Source of the DNA: Capitella teleta
Lineage: Eukaryota > Annelida > Polychaeta > Capitellidae
Reading direction: 5' to 3'
Length of the DNA: 64,000 nucleotides
Assembly: GCA_000328365.1 (NCBI GenBank)
Contig: KB308794.1
Coordinates: 32,845-96,844 of the forward strand
The position numbers and the translations under genes were made by a program. The notes under the pieces are model-generated. The model was given only the letters and a program-made list of their open reading frames with translations. It was not told where the DNA came from and searched no databases. Positions 37,521-48,818 of this stretch are shown here, one piece after another (the stretch's first letter is position 1; every line of letters starts with the position of its first letter).

Positions 37521-40463
37521 GAGTCGGCTCGACTTGGCACGCGAATGGAGACCAAGGCGCGTGGCTCTCTTCTTTATTAAAGGTGTTTTCTTAATTAGTC
37601 ATATTTATATATTTTTTTCTTCTTCTTCTTATTGAACGATGGAGTGATTACGTTTAACGCTATTGGCGGTTTTCGCGTGAAGTGTGTGAATCACGGGTTC
37701 AGTGGAAAGTTGACAAACTTTTAGGAATTTGGGTTTGTTTGCTTGACCAATTTAAAACGTCAGTCGTTCCCGCCTACCTCTCTTTTTCAGCTTCATTGCG
37801 ACATTTTCATGGTGAGTTTTCGAATGTCCGTAGAGATCAAAAGAATAAACAATGCATAAAGCATTTTATATATCACCACAATAGATGCAATCAGAAAGCG
37901 GACATTTCAATTCATTGAAATAATTGAATCCTCACAATTCCACGTATAAATCATTTATAATAATGAATTAACCATCACGTATCACAAAATAAGGCCATTC
38001 ACATGAATATGAAATAATCAAATAAACATTCATAAACAGATTTAACGAATGTTAACGGTCACTTCGACTTTCTGAGAAACTGATTTGAATAAAACCTTTT
38101 CAAGTTATTGATGGGTATAGAGATCAGGTCGTACTTTTATATTGATTAGAATATTGATCAATATATAACATAAGCAATCTATCAAAAGGTGCTTTGTAAT
38201 TATAAAGCCTTTTAATCTCGTCGCAATGTCTACAGACAAATCGCCATTCAAACTGTCACGACATTGCTCTTGTATCGATTTTGCAATTGCAAATAATCTT
38301 CAACCTATGTGTCAATGGGTTTTGATGCGGCCTCTGTCTCGGGAGAGAGGGAATCTGGGCTCTCGTCAGACAGACTCCTGTCGAGATTGAAGTCGAGTGT
38401 GGTGACCTCACCAGTACCTTTATTGGACAATCAAGGGTCCTTGATATTTCATAATAGCAAGAGTGTTGATAAGAAGGTAAAATCATAGATGAATAAGAAC
38501 GCATTCATCTATATAATGGTAAAACATAACAACAGGGTTCAAAATTAGCTGTAGCCTTTTTTGTATATACAGTTATCAATATACAACATTATAAATTTAT
38601 TGTATTCAGGTTTTGTTGTTTTTCTTGTTTTTGTTTTTTGTTTTTTGTTTTTGTTTTGTTTTGTTTTTTTGTTGGGGGGAGTTTTTGCGCTCACTCGAAC
38701 CAAATAATTATTTTATTTGCCTTTTTTATTCAGCTCAACATAAATTAATATGTTTCCTATAATATAATTCTATAATATCAAAGGGTCTGCGAGTGCTCAC
38801 TGCCATTATACCATCATCAACCCCCCTCCACCCCCCCCCCCCAAAAAAAAAAAATTAAGATCCTTGTAATCCTTTACAGGTGTTCGGTCCGAGATATAAG
38901 CAAAGAATTCGTGTCTTCTGAGTGAGTTCAAGAGATTTGCATGTTGATGGTGTACTTTGAATTTTTAGCCTTAACCTGATGCAACGATAATGCACAGCAA
39001 CAGAGATTATCATTGAAGCTTTGATGAAGGATTTCATTCCTGCCTTCGGGTCAAAGAATTCGATTCCTGAAGACGCGTGCTTTTAATTAACTGGGTGGTT
39101 TGTGTCATCATTGACATGTATCATACACATAATTATTAATAATTATTATCAAACTATATACATTAAGGTGCGTGTAATAAGCTCACTTTAATCCCTGCCC
39201 TCCTGTTTCATTACAAGCAATCGATAAACTAGCCTACCGCAATTCATAGGAAAGATGAGATTCAAACAATTAGCATCAAATTCTTTATGGTGTCCATGTC
39301 GACATTTGGTAAAAAATCCTGCATACACATTCCACAATGAACACCCCATATACTTGAGCTATAGAGCTCCCCATCTTCACAACCACAAATCAATCTCTCT
39401 CCTGGATAAAAAATAAAATTGAAATAATTACAATAAAAAAAAGCCTCCTCCTCCTTGTCGTCATGTGAAGCAAACCTGTCTTACAGGACAAGTGATTAAT
39501 ACGAATGCTGCGCAATACAACGTTTGTATCAGATGACATTAATGATGATGGGAGGAGTACCTTGGTCAGCTCATGCAATGTTTATGCGAACGGAGCGGGG
39601 TGTTTGGGGTGCCTTGCCTTTAGGTCGATAACCGCGCTCGAGTTTTAACACGCATCGCTAAAAAAGACGATTGTTTGTTTATTATTGTTTACTCTTACTT
39701 CTGTGGTCTATTTAGACTACTAAACATAATCGCGGGTCGCGGTTGTGGAGCCTGCTTTCAAGAACTCAAATGTCCATCAACAATAAGCAATAACAAAAAT
39801 AACTATAATCAATCATAATTATAGGATCACGAGAGCTAAGTAGGTCTTTGCAGCCCTTAAAGGATGCATTCGCTTTGTTATCTAACGCTTTGCTTTTAAT
39901 CAAGAAGTAAAGTCCTTAACATTGCTTTGTGAAGTGAAGAGTTTTTTGTCATTTATTGACATAACCTCATCAGCGAAAGTGACAACTTCAAGAATTTGTC
40001 TCCTTATAAAGAATATTTTTTATCAACAACCAAGTCACACAATCAACTATAAGTATGTGTATACAGTATATAGCAGCCAACAATTTGCGCTTCCGGTCGG
40101 GTATACTATTCGGCATAGCATACGTACGCGCTATGTTTGTTCTGTGAGGCTAATTAATGTATAATACCTTCGCTAATGTCAGGTAGACGAATAAAACTCA
40201 AGGTTAAAATCAAGGGTACCATCCTTTTTATTCTGATGATTTCATAAACGACAATTTAAACTGCTATTAAAATAATTACGCATACTTCCATGCGTCCGAA
40301 CGAGGCCACAATATATGGTGGCCCATTGAGGTTGAATAGAAATCCGTCGCGCTGATTAAAACGGCGGGGCTTTCTCAGGTGACGCGTGATTGCTATTTTT
40401 GTGGTTTCAAAAGTTATACCAACGTTTACTCAAATCCAGAAGTTATTCGGATGCATGCTAAGG

Positions 40464-40478
40464 AGGTCAAGTTGACCT
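40464..40478. promoter_or_regulatory. Perfect nuclear-receptor inverted repeat (IR3)
   Basis: AGGTCAAGTTGACCT is two perfect AGGTCA half-sites, inverted, with three bases between. This is the consensus layout of an estrogen-type response element. No gene is close. Confidence 0.4.
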
Positions 40479-43400
40479 CATTTGTTTATTCCGCGTCAAT
40501 GTTGACCTTCATCTCTGAGTGGAACGTGATTTGCTGAGCCCAAGATCGACTTCCCTGGACTCCTGCAACCTGGTTTGACTTCCACGTGTTCATTGTGTAA
40601 ATATTGTCGCTAATCGGTGAATGATGCGTGCTTCTCTCTCTCTTTCCTTCTCTGTTTTGTTCATGTCATCCTATCAACAATGTTACTAAGGAAAGTTATT
40701 ATGAGGGTTTGATTTGCGTATAAAAAAAATAATGTATTAATTATATCTATATGATATAAGGGATTATATGAGATTAACCCAGTTCATTATCATATGAGGG
40801 CTTGTCGATTTAATCACGTGTGGTCATACCAGTTCAATGAGGTTCATGAGACCGAGGTCCTGCAGAATAATGGCATATGATCGATCAAGGACGAAATTAA
40901 AATACATATATGCTTCGTTTCCATGGCAGTTTAATGGTACATACAATTTACTGTACATAGTGGCTTATATATCACAAGAAGTTTGATTTTGCAAACTGTG
41001 CGGGAAATGAAAGAAATTGACTTATAAACAATGTTACACTGATATATTGTGAAGGAATTGCAATTGTGATGTATGACCTGGACAATTAAGCGTGTGTTAT
41101 ATAACAGTTATCAATTTAATTCATCTAAACCGCGAACATGTCACGAAACTGAGGAAATTGACATTGTACATAATCTCGTAGACTAAGCAATGTGTACGAA
41201 ATGAACGTCTTTCCTCATTAATATTCACCAGAGCTAATGTATGCATAAAACATATATTTGTTTGATAAACTACTGTGGGATATCTCATTGTGCTGTTATC
41301 AAGTATTGAGCCCATGATGGGCAACAGGCCTCAAACAAACACCGCATAGCCGGTGGTCAGTGCGGGTCAGTGGTGATCGCCAGTCATAAACATGCTTATC
41401 TGATGTTTGCTTTGCCATAACACGGCCTCTTCAGCCGGTAGGGGTCGCTCCGTGTCTCACCAAAAGCTGTGTGTTTAACCCGTGACTTTGTCGACGTAAC
41501 CCAATAAGTGATCTGCACAGGTAGGCCTCAGGCCGCCCGCCGTGGACCCTAGGCCGCATCATTGCCTAACGTTTGTAGCCAGAGATGTCGAAATGTGGCT
41601 GGTTGCTCCGCTACTCTGGTAAAAACAACTCGTAAATTTGTTGCCTTGATCAGTCGTGTTGATATTGGTGGCTATGAGCAAGAACTGACAAAAGTTAAAG
41701 CCACAGGTGTGCATGATGACATTGACAATGCTTGCATCACAGCTGGTTTACTTAGAAACCTGCCAATTAAAAATAACTTGAGTACGTGTATTGAGCACAA
41801 TAGTATCTGATCTAATTCAGCCCCAAACAAAGTGGTGCATGATATATTATATCCTTGAATTGCAGGTTCGTACACCAATCCTCAATCGATCGATAAGTGG
41901 CAAGGGATTAGCATAAAATAAAGTCAACTGCATAAAGGAGAATTGATCCTTCTGGCGATTATGGTGAAAAATCTTTTATTGCGTAGAATAAAGAAAGAAT
42001 AACATTTCTTTTGATGTCCAGATTGACCGCTTGGTGAAGTGAAGAGGGTGAACAAATGACCACTCGCCAGTGGTCAATATTTAAAGAGTTCTCCGGTCAT
42101 GATCGATCGAGGACTTAGAAGTCTATTAAGAGATCGAACAATATGTTATTTATTGGAAATAACATATCAGGCCACCCAGTAACCTTCATCATCTGAGTGT
42201 AGCTCAAAAAGATGTAAGTCGTAATTTTGGACCCAAAATGGCGCCCGTGAACCATTTTGCGCCACTCTAGTAATAAGGGATACTAATGCCACTGTTTCAC
42301 TGTTTTGCTAGATTAGCGAGTGACTATATTTTGGTCAATTGTCGAATTGACCTGTCTAATTGAAGCATCCTTGAGATAACTACCGCCTCAGAGATTTGAA
42401 GATCATAAACATTCAAGATGATTCAACAGATGGTATCCAAAAAGCTATTAAACGTAGAGGTTATAACACTGTTGGTTTTGGAGGGCTATTAAAACGCACT
42501 TGCAACGCTCTTCGACCGGTCGTTTTAATGTTTATGAGGCCTAATGTCGGTAGACTTTGTGGAATCAACGTTCATTATTAATTAAGATCAAAGAGTGCAG
42601 GTGTATAATAAACACCTGCTGACCCCAGTTGAGATTTATCTTAAAATTGATCTTATCTTATAATTGATCGAAATAATCATCACAGTAAAAAAAATTGGTT
42701 GTTTTTCTCTATCTTATCACTTCGAGGACATGTTCTGTTTAAGGGTGTTTATCAATCAACAAATACTTTATAACTGATGGGTTGAGATTTCGCTGTATTT
42801 TTAATTGAGTCTGTATTTTCAAGAAATATTTCCAGATCAAAATCTACTTGCAATTAAGCTGAAATGATCAGGTGCGTTATTGACAGAACGTGGTTAATGA
42901 CACCTTATAGATAAGTTACTTAACCTACATATCCGTTGTTGTTATCAGTTATAGTGTATGTAGCCACACTTTTGCTACATAATAACGATTAGTTAATTAT
43001 AACACACCGCCATGATCTATTACTGATTGGAGGTGTGACAATTCCCTCAATTAACTTTCTAACCACATCACCCCAAGGGAGCGACGCATTTTCCCATACC
43101 CTGGGAGCTCTAATTTTTCACACACTATTCAAAATAAACCCCTTCTCGCTGACAGTTATCCCGTCGATTCAGCTCTTGACCATACCTCAACCGGACAATG
43201 GGCAACCCACCGCTGACCGCCTCCTGTAAGAGACCGTCTCTGTGGTCAATTAGCTCCTTATACTGTGACCTCTTGGTCAGCCATTGATCAAGAGCGAGGG
43301 TCGGTGTCCATATGCGAGATTCTCCCACGGCTGCCCTGGTCGCTCGACTCCCTCGGGGGTTCAACCACGCCTCAGGGTTCCTAAATGAAGGGTCATTGAA

Positions 43401-44779
43401 TCAAAAGAGAAAGCGACCACTTTATCAAGCAGCGAGCGTGTAGAAGTCGATTAAACCAAGATTGGGTAGTCGGTGTCTGCAGAAGAACCCTGCATCTTGA
43501 TATATATATATATCGCATAATTATATTTTTTCACCTGAGCATGAAGTGCCTTCTTGGCTGTCATACCTGCAATTGAGGCATCGTGCGTGCTACGCATGAA
43601 CATTGCAGGTGCCACTCTTCAATTCACCCTTTTTCCTCCTCGGGTGTTAAAGTCTGTAACCCGAGATGCCCTGTTGCGACCGCATAAGGGTGGAACGAAA
43701 CGGGCGTCTAATTAGCATAATTGATGAGGAGCGCCAGGTGGGCAGATATAACTTCTGATTAACGTGGGAAAGTCACCTCCCCAAGGATTCGTGGGAACAT
43801 TTAGTCAGAATAAAGTCACACTCAGACACTGCTAGACATAGACGCCGTGAATGCAAACTGCACTCAGCTTGCATGTTTGTATGTGATGGGGCGCTATGGA
43901 ATTCTGTACCCAGCTCAGTCGATCGATAATTTTACGTTTCAGTCGAAGCAGCGAGAATACGTGTGGCGTGTTGCACTTGATGACCTCAGCGTTTTACAAA
44001 CAAAACAGGGGACAAAACTGAACCCCATTTTATCCTTCGTCGTGTTTGATCAACTGATGAAATCGAATGAGCTATTTTTCATCCAAAAGCTGTCAAGTTT
44101 GCAAAATGCGTCATTTATAGCCGTAGACACCGACCCGGCTTAGATGGGGGCCAATTCCGCGAAATGTGTCGCGATTGTTCTGTGTTAATTGTGACCGAGA
44201 ATTAGTTGATACAGTTATAGGTTTATCAGTGCATAAAAGTCATTTATCAGGTTGATCTACAGAATGAGGGTTGCCTTACAACTCCATTTTATGATAGTAC
44301 AAGTTGATTAAACGAGATGCAATTGGCCATATAATCATAATTAGAAGATTGATTCATGTTGTCTCTGGAGGCTGCCTTTATCATCATTTGACCGGTGATT
44401 AAACCTTACCTGTGCGGTCTTACCTTTCTATTTCAAAACAAAACAAAATGCAAATTGAGAAAAGCTCAGAGCTTTAGCTGTAACTAAATTTGCCTGGCAT
44501 GAGGTATGTATTACAAGAGCTCCTTTGTCTTTGAGGTCCTTGCAGAACAAACACCACTGATTACAGAGGATCACCGGCCCTGCCCGTTGACTGACCCCTG
44601 GTTATTTCAACACCGTCCTGTTGCCCCGACAACAGTCAGGTGTTCTGTAATGTTCGTTGATTGAGTGCTTTGTTATGACGACCATAGCTCATTACAGGGA
44701 CACGCGCTTCATCAAGTTCATGAGGAGGAGGCTTCGCGTATTTTACGTTCTTAATTCCAGCACTTTTCTGCGCCCAATG

Positions 44780-44832
44780 TAAGACAACGATGCGCATGCG
44801 CCAGTGCTGAATCGATGTCTTCCGGTTCAGGC
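44780..44832. promoter_or_regulatory. Promoter-like NRF1 plus ETS motifs
   Basis: TGCGCATGCGCC at 44791-44802 is a near-consensus NRF1 palindrome, followed within 25 bp by CTTCCGG. Such pairs are common in housekeeping promoters. No adjacent gene is recognised. Confidence 0.3.
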
Positions 44833-45150
44833 CTCAATCAGAGTAAAGAACTGTCAGGAAATTGATCTCAAAAGAAGGATAACATCTTAGAACACACTGG
44901 CAGTGTCCTCATAAACGACGGATGTTTAATGATATTTATTCAAATTGTTGAGCTAATCTGGCGCGTGCGGCTCTGGGAAGAAATTCAGGGTTCGAAAATA
45001 AGATGCGCATACGACATAGGATTAACTGATACAGATAATAAACTTTTGCGGCCAATAAGCACCATGACACGTGGTGTGATGGAAGATAAAACAATTTTGG
45101 CATTTTGCTCGATCCTAAGGGAAATAAATGGAATTAAAATGCAACCAAAT

Positions 45151-45316
45151 CTCATTAATCCGGGACCTCCTTGGAAAATTATGCCATAGATTAATAGGCG
45201 GACAAACGAAAACTTTCCAAGGGCACTGAATAGTAGTTTTAGGCGTCTATACTTTAAAAATTAAGTCAAAGACGGATTGCGAACAGCCCGGATTACCAAA
45301 GGACCGGATTAATGAG
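45151..45316. mobile_element. Pogo/Tigger-like MITE relic
   Basis: CTCATTAATCCGG at the left is mirrored by CCGGATTAATGAG at the right, and the match continues inward with gaps (CCTCCTTGG against CCTTTGG). These ends resemble pogo-type terminal repeats as I remember them. There is no transposase. Confidence 0.5.
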
Positions 45317-46195
45317 GATTGCCGTGTTTTACAAGAAGCTTGAGATTATTTTTTTATGGCATGCATTATGGTCAATGGATTAATTTAACCGGTTGCCGCT
45401 GGTTTATCAGTCGCATGACAGCCACCGATGGCATAAGATTATAAGATTTATAACCCTATAGTGAATAATTAATTAATTTGCCAAATCGAATGTTAAGGTT
45501 ACGGAGCATGAATTACGTGGCGGGCGGCTGTCTAAACATGTTGTTCGATGTTGCACAACCGCGTAGTGCCAGGAAAGGGGGAGTTAAGGTCAGCACTTGT
45601 ACGCAAACAATTGGAGAGGGCGCCCCTCCATATCCATTGCGCAATGGGCTTTGTAAGTGAACTCTTGTAGAGGTCAGACGCTGTGCATCCCGTGGGACAT
45701 GTTAGCACTGGATACGTGGAAAATGTTAAGATTGATGATGCCCACGTGGGAGTAATCTGGTCAAGCGTAAACTTGAAATGTAATTGATACTAGGCCTAGT
45801 TGCCTGTCAATCTGCCATTACGATTTTGGCATTGTAGATAGAATATATAATGTGCAGGGTTAGCCAACGGGACATGAGCCCGTTAACCGGTGCATATTGC
45901 AATTAATAGGACAGTTGGTATTTATTGTGCAATGGAGGCACACCACTGTATCAGTTCTGAAGTTATCCCTTTTTGAGATGCCACTTTATGCATAAAATTG
46001 GTTCTCAATTTGCAGCTATTGTTCAGCGATTCACCTGAAAGCACTTGAGTTCCTGATTATTTGGTAGCAGAAATGAGTGTACTTTTAGATTCGCCCGTTT
46101 TTCTGATAAAGTTAAGTGTCCGCATTTGAAGCACGCGTGAACATCTGCACGACAACGTGCAACCTGTTGCAGTGGAATGCGGAGGCCTCCTCAAT

Positions 46196-46220
46196 TCATA
46201 ACGCACGACGTGCGTTATGA
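46196..46220. repeat. Perfect 25-bp palindrome built from the GCGTTATGA motif
   Basis: Two perfect 12-base arms flank a single central A; each arm carries TCATAACGCACG. A third copy of the motif, GTGCGTTATGATT, follows at 46284-46296. Confidence 0.85.
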
Positions 46221-46730
46221 TTTCTCTGATCGGAGAGAGAGAATATAGTTCAAGTTCTCTGCATCGGATCCACAAGTTCTACAGTGCGTTATGATTTTCC
46301 ACCTGCGTGCCTCGCCAAAATCCATTCAACGCAGCAATAATAATAATGTTGCCCTGATAATGCATGTAAATGCCACGATAATGATCGATCGTGAAATTTG
46401 CGCAAAACAATACTGCTAATATTAATAAAGAGACATTCAGCGAGCGAGCTTTTAAAAGCACTCCACTGGCTGCCTGTAAAGAGAGCGAATTAATTTTAAA
46501 ATAGCATGCCTCGTTTTTTAATGTCTCTAGTGACGCTCCGTCTTATTTGTCGTGCTTTATCAAACCTTAAATATATCTGACCGTGAACTGCGATCAGTTG
46601 ATCAACATTCATTAATTGTGAAAATTGATTCAATGTCCATAACGAGTACATCAGGCCACTTATCATCATTTTGGATTTGGTAAAAATCAGGTTTCCTTTT
46701 CCACAAAGCCTTCAATATGTGTGAATACTC

Positions 46731-46845
46731 TGACATGACATCATGACATGGAGCCCATGGTGAGTTCATTTGCTATCAATAAAAGGCTTTGAGTATCTGT
46801 GCTCGGGGCAGGCAATTCAGTCCATCTTGTTGTGTGGTTATTACA
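46731..46845 (+). repeat. Left LTR of the Gypsy fossil
   Basis: Begins TGACATGACAT, ends near GTTATTACA and contains an AATAAAA signal. It pairs with 48569-48677. Confidence 0.75.
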
Positions 46846-48568
46846 ATGGCGTCAGACGTGGGATCTGGATCTCGAATACTGCTGCAGCCACAACTCGACT
46901 TTTCCGTCGGCACCGAAAAATGGCGCAAATTCAAGCAAAGATTTCATCTCTTCCTGATCAGCGAGAAGAAGCTGAAAGGTGTGCTTGACCGACTGCAGGA
47001 CGAGAACTTTAAGCTGAATAAGGACAAATGTGAATTATTTGCCATTGAGCTGACCTTCATTGGAGACGCATGACTCATTGGAGTGGCATGAGTGGGTGCT
47101 GGTGGCGTCAAAGTCGACCCGGAAAAAGTGAAAGTTGTACAGGAAATGAAACCATCAAAGAACAAGAAAGAGTTTCAGAAATTCCTCTGCATCATTAATT
47201 ACCTACTGAAATGGATTCCTGACTGTGCAACCGAGACAGCTCCTCTACCTGAACTCTTTCTGGATCGAAATGCGTGCATCTGAGAGAGCTCTTAGCAAGA
47301 GGCTTTTGAAACTCTAAAAAGTGCTCTGACTTCAGCTCCAGTGTTACAGTACTATAACCTCAGCCTTACAATAAAGATATCTGACGCAAGCAGTTTTGGG
47401 TTTGCTGCAACTCAAAGATTGAGAATGGCGACCGGTGGCTTATGGTTCTCGCTCACTGACGGCGGACACTGAGAAGAACTGGGCTCAAATTGAACGAGAA
47501 ATGCTAGCGATGACGGTGGGATACGAACACTTCCATTCGTATAGGCCTATATACGCACGTTATTGCGGAAATCGACCACAAGCCCCTACTGGGGCCCGGG
47601 GGTCATCAAGAAGCGACTCAGCGATTGTACACTGAGATTGCAACGCCTACCCTTGCAAATACAAAGGGAACGACTTTGAGATGTACACACCCCAGGAAAA
47701 CACATGTATGTGCCAGATGCTCCATCTCGATGCGACACGAGCAACAGCAAATGCCGGGCCATTGCGGAGGATGTGGATCTGCATGTGGCTCTTGTTATTG
47801 AATGTCTTCCAATGACAGGTATATGATGTATGCTCCAATATGGTTTGCAACCATACTGGAGCATACGCCACGAGCTCTCCACTGCAAACGGTCTGGTGTT
47901 CAGAGGCACGCGAGTCATTGTCCCCAAGCAGCTGAGACCAAGATTCTTGTCGAAAATCAACGAGGGTCACATGGGAATTGAAAAATGTTAGGCTGTCTAC
48001 TGGCCTAACATGAATGTTGATGTCGAAGCAATGGTGAAAAGCTGCAACGAATGCATCAAGTACAGTGTATCACAGCCACGAGAGCCGCTCAAGCCTCATG
48101 ATGTGCCGACGAGACCATTCCAAAAGGTTGGGATGGACTTGTGTACGTTCGGCTCCAAGAAATACTTGATTATTGTGGATTACTTCTCCGGCTACCTGAT
48201 TCCTCATGTCGTGCACCACTGCCAAATCGGTGATCAAATATTGAAGCAAACATTCACACGTTTCGGAATTCCATCCACTATGTGCTCCGACAATGAACCG
48301 CAATTTGTGAACGCCAAAATGAATGCTTTTGCTCGTGATTGGGAATTATGCCATGTTACATCTAGTCCCTACAATCCCAGGTCCAATGGCATGGCTGAGT
48401 CGGCCGCTAAGGTGATCAAGCAGCTCTAAAGAAAACGCAACCAGTGCAACCGGGATTTTTGCAAGGGGCTGCTGGGGCAACGGGCCCCCGGGGCTTCGTC
48501 GCCCTCTGGAATGCCCCTCATCCTCCCACTCTGCGTCCCAGTGCAAGAGGCAGGAAGAAGATAACATG

Positions 48569-48677
48569 TGACATGACATGCAACTCAATTGATGAGCTCA
48601 TTTGCTATCAATAAAAGGCTCCGAGCATCTGTGCTCGGGGCAGGCAATTCAGACCATCTTGTTGTGTGGTTACTACA
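48569..48677 (+). repeat. Right LTR of the Gypsy fossil
   Basis: Begins TGACATGACATG, ends near GTTACTACA and shares the AATAAAAGGC block and the CTCGGGGCAGGCAATTCAG block with the left LTR. It stops about 140 bp from the RBM25 stop codon. Confidence 0.75.
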
Positions 48678-48733
48678 ACAAATACAATAAAAAAGAAAAA
48701 CAAAATAACCCAAATTTTGCTATAAAAGGTCAG

Positions 48734-48739
48734 TTTATT
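48734..48739 (-). terminator. Poly(A) signal of RBM25
   Basis: AATAAA on the minus strand, about 80 bp after the stop codon. The right LTR of the Gypsy fossil lies just beyond it. Confidence 0.55.
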
Positions 48740-48818
48740 CTTGAATGACATATTTACAGATGAGAGAAGAAAAAAAGAGAAAAAATGAAATGAAAAAGAG
48801 AGAGGAAGACGTCGACCT

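Larger units (their letters stand above)
46731..48677 (+). mobile_element. Ty3/Gypsy LTR retrotransposon fossil, broken
   Basis: A short Gypsy-family element bounded by direct LTRs (about 46731-46845 and 48569-48677). Recognisable parts in order are the start of gag just inside the left LTR, the end of reverse transcriptase, RNase H and the integrase with its zinc-binding region and core. It carries several breaks and cannot be whole. Aligned LTR parts differ at about five of some 88 positions, so it is old but not ancient. It lies between the gene-poor stretch and the 3' end of RBM25. I saw no clear target duplication. Confidence 0.9.

Noticed and set aside
37270-37635. 121-codon frame over the GC-rich promoter-like site
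   Set aside because: Ends in a low-complexity Phe/Ser run and shows no domain; the motif cluster is the better explanation.
43847-44143. 98-codon frame in the gene-poor stretch
   Set aside because: Reads like plausible protein but has no similarity, splice partners or promoter that I could recognise.
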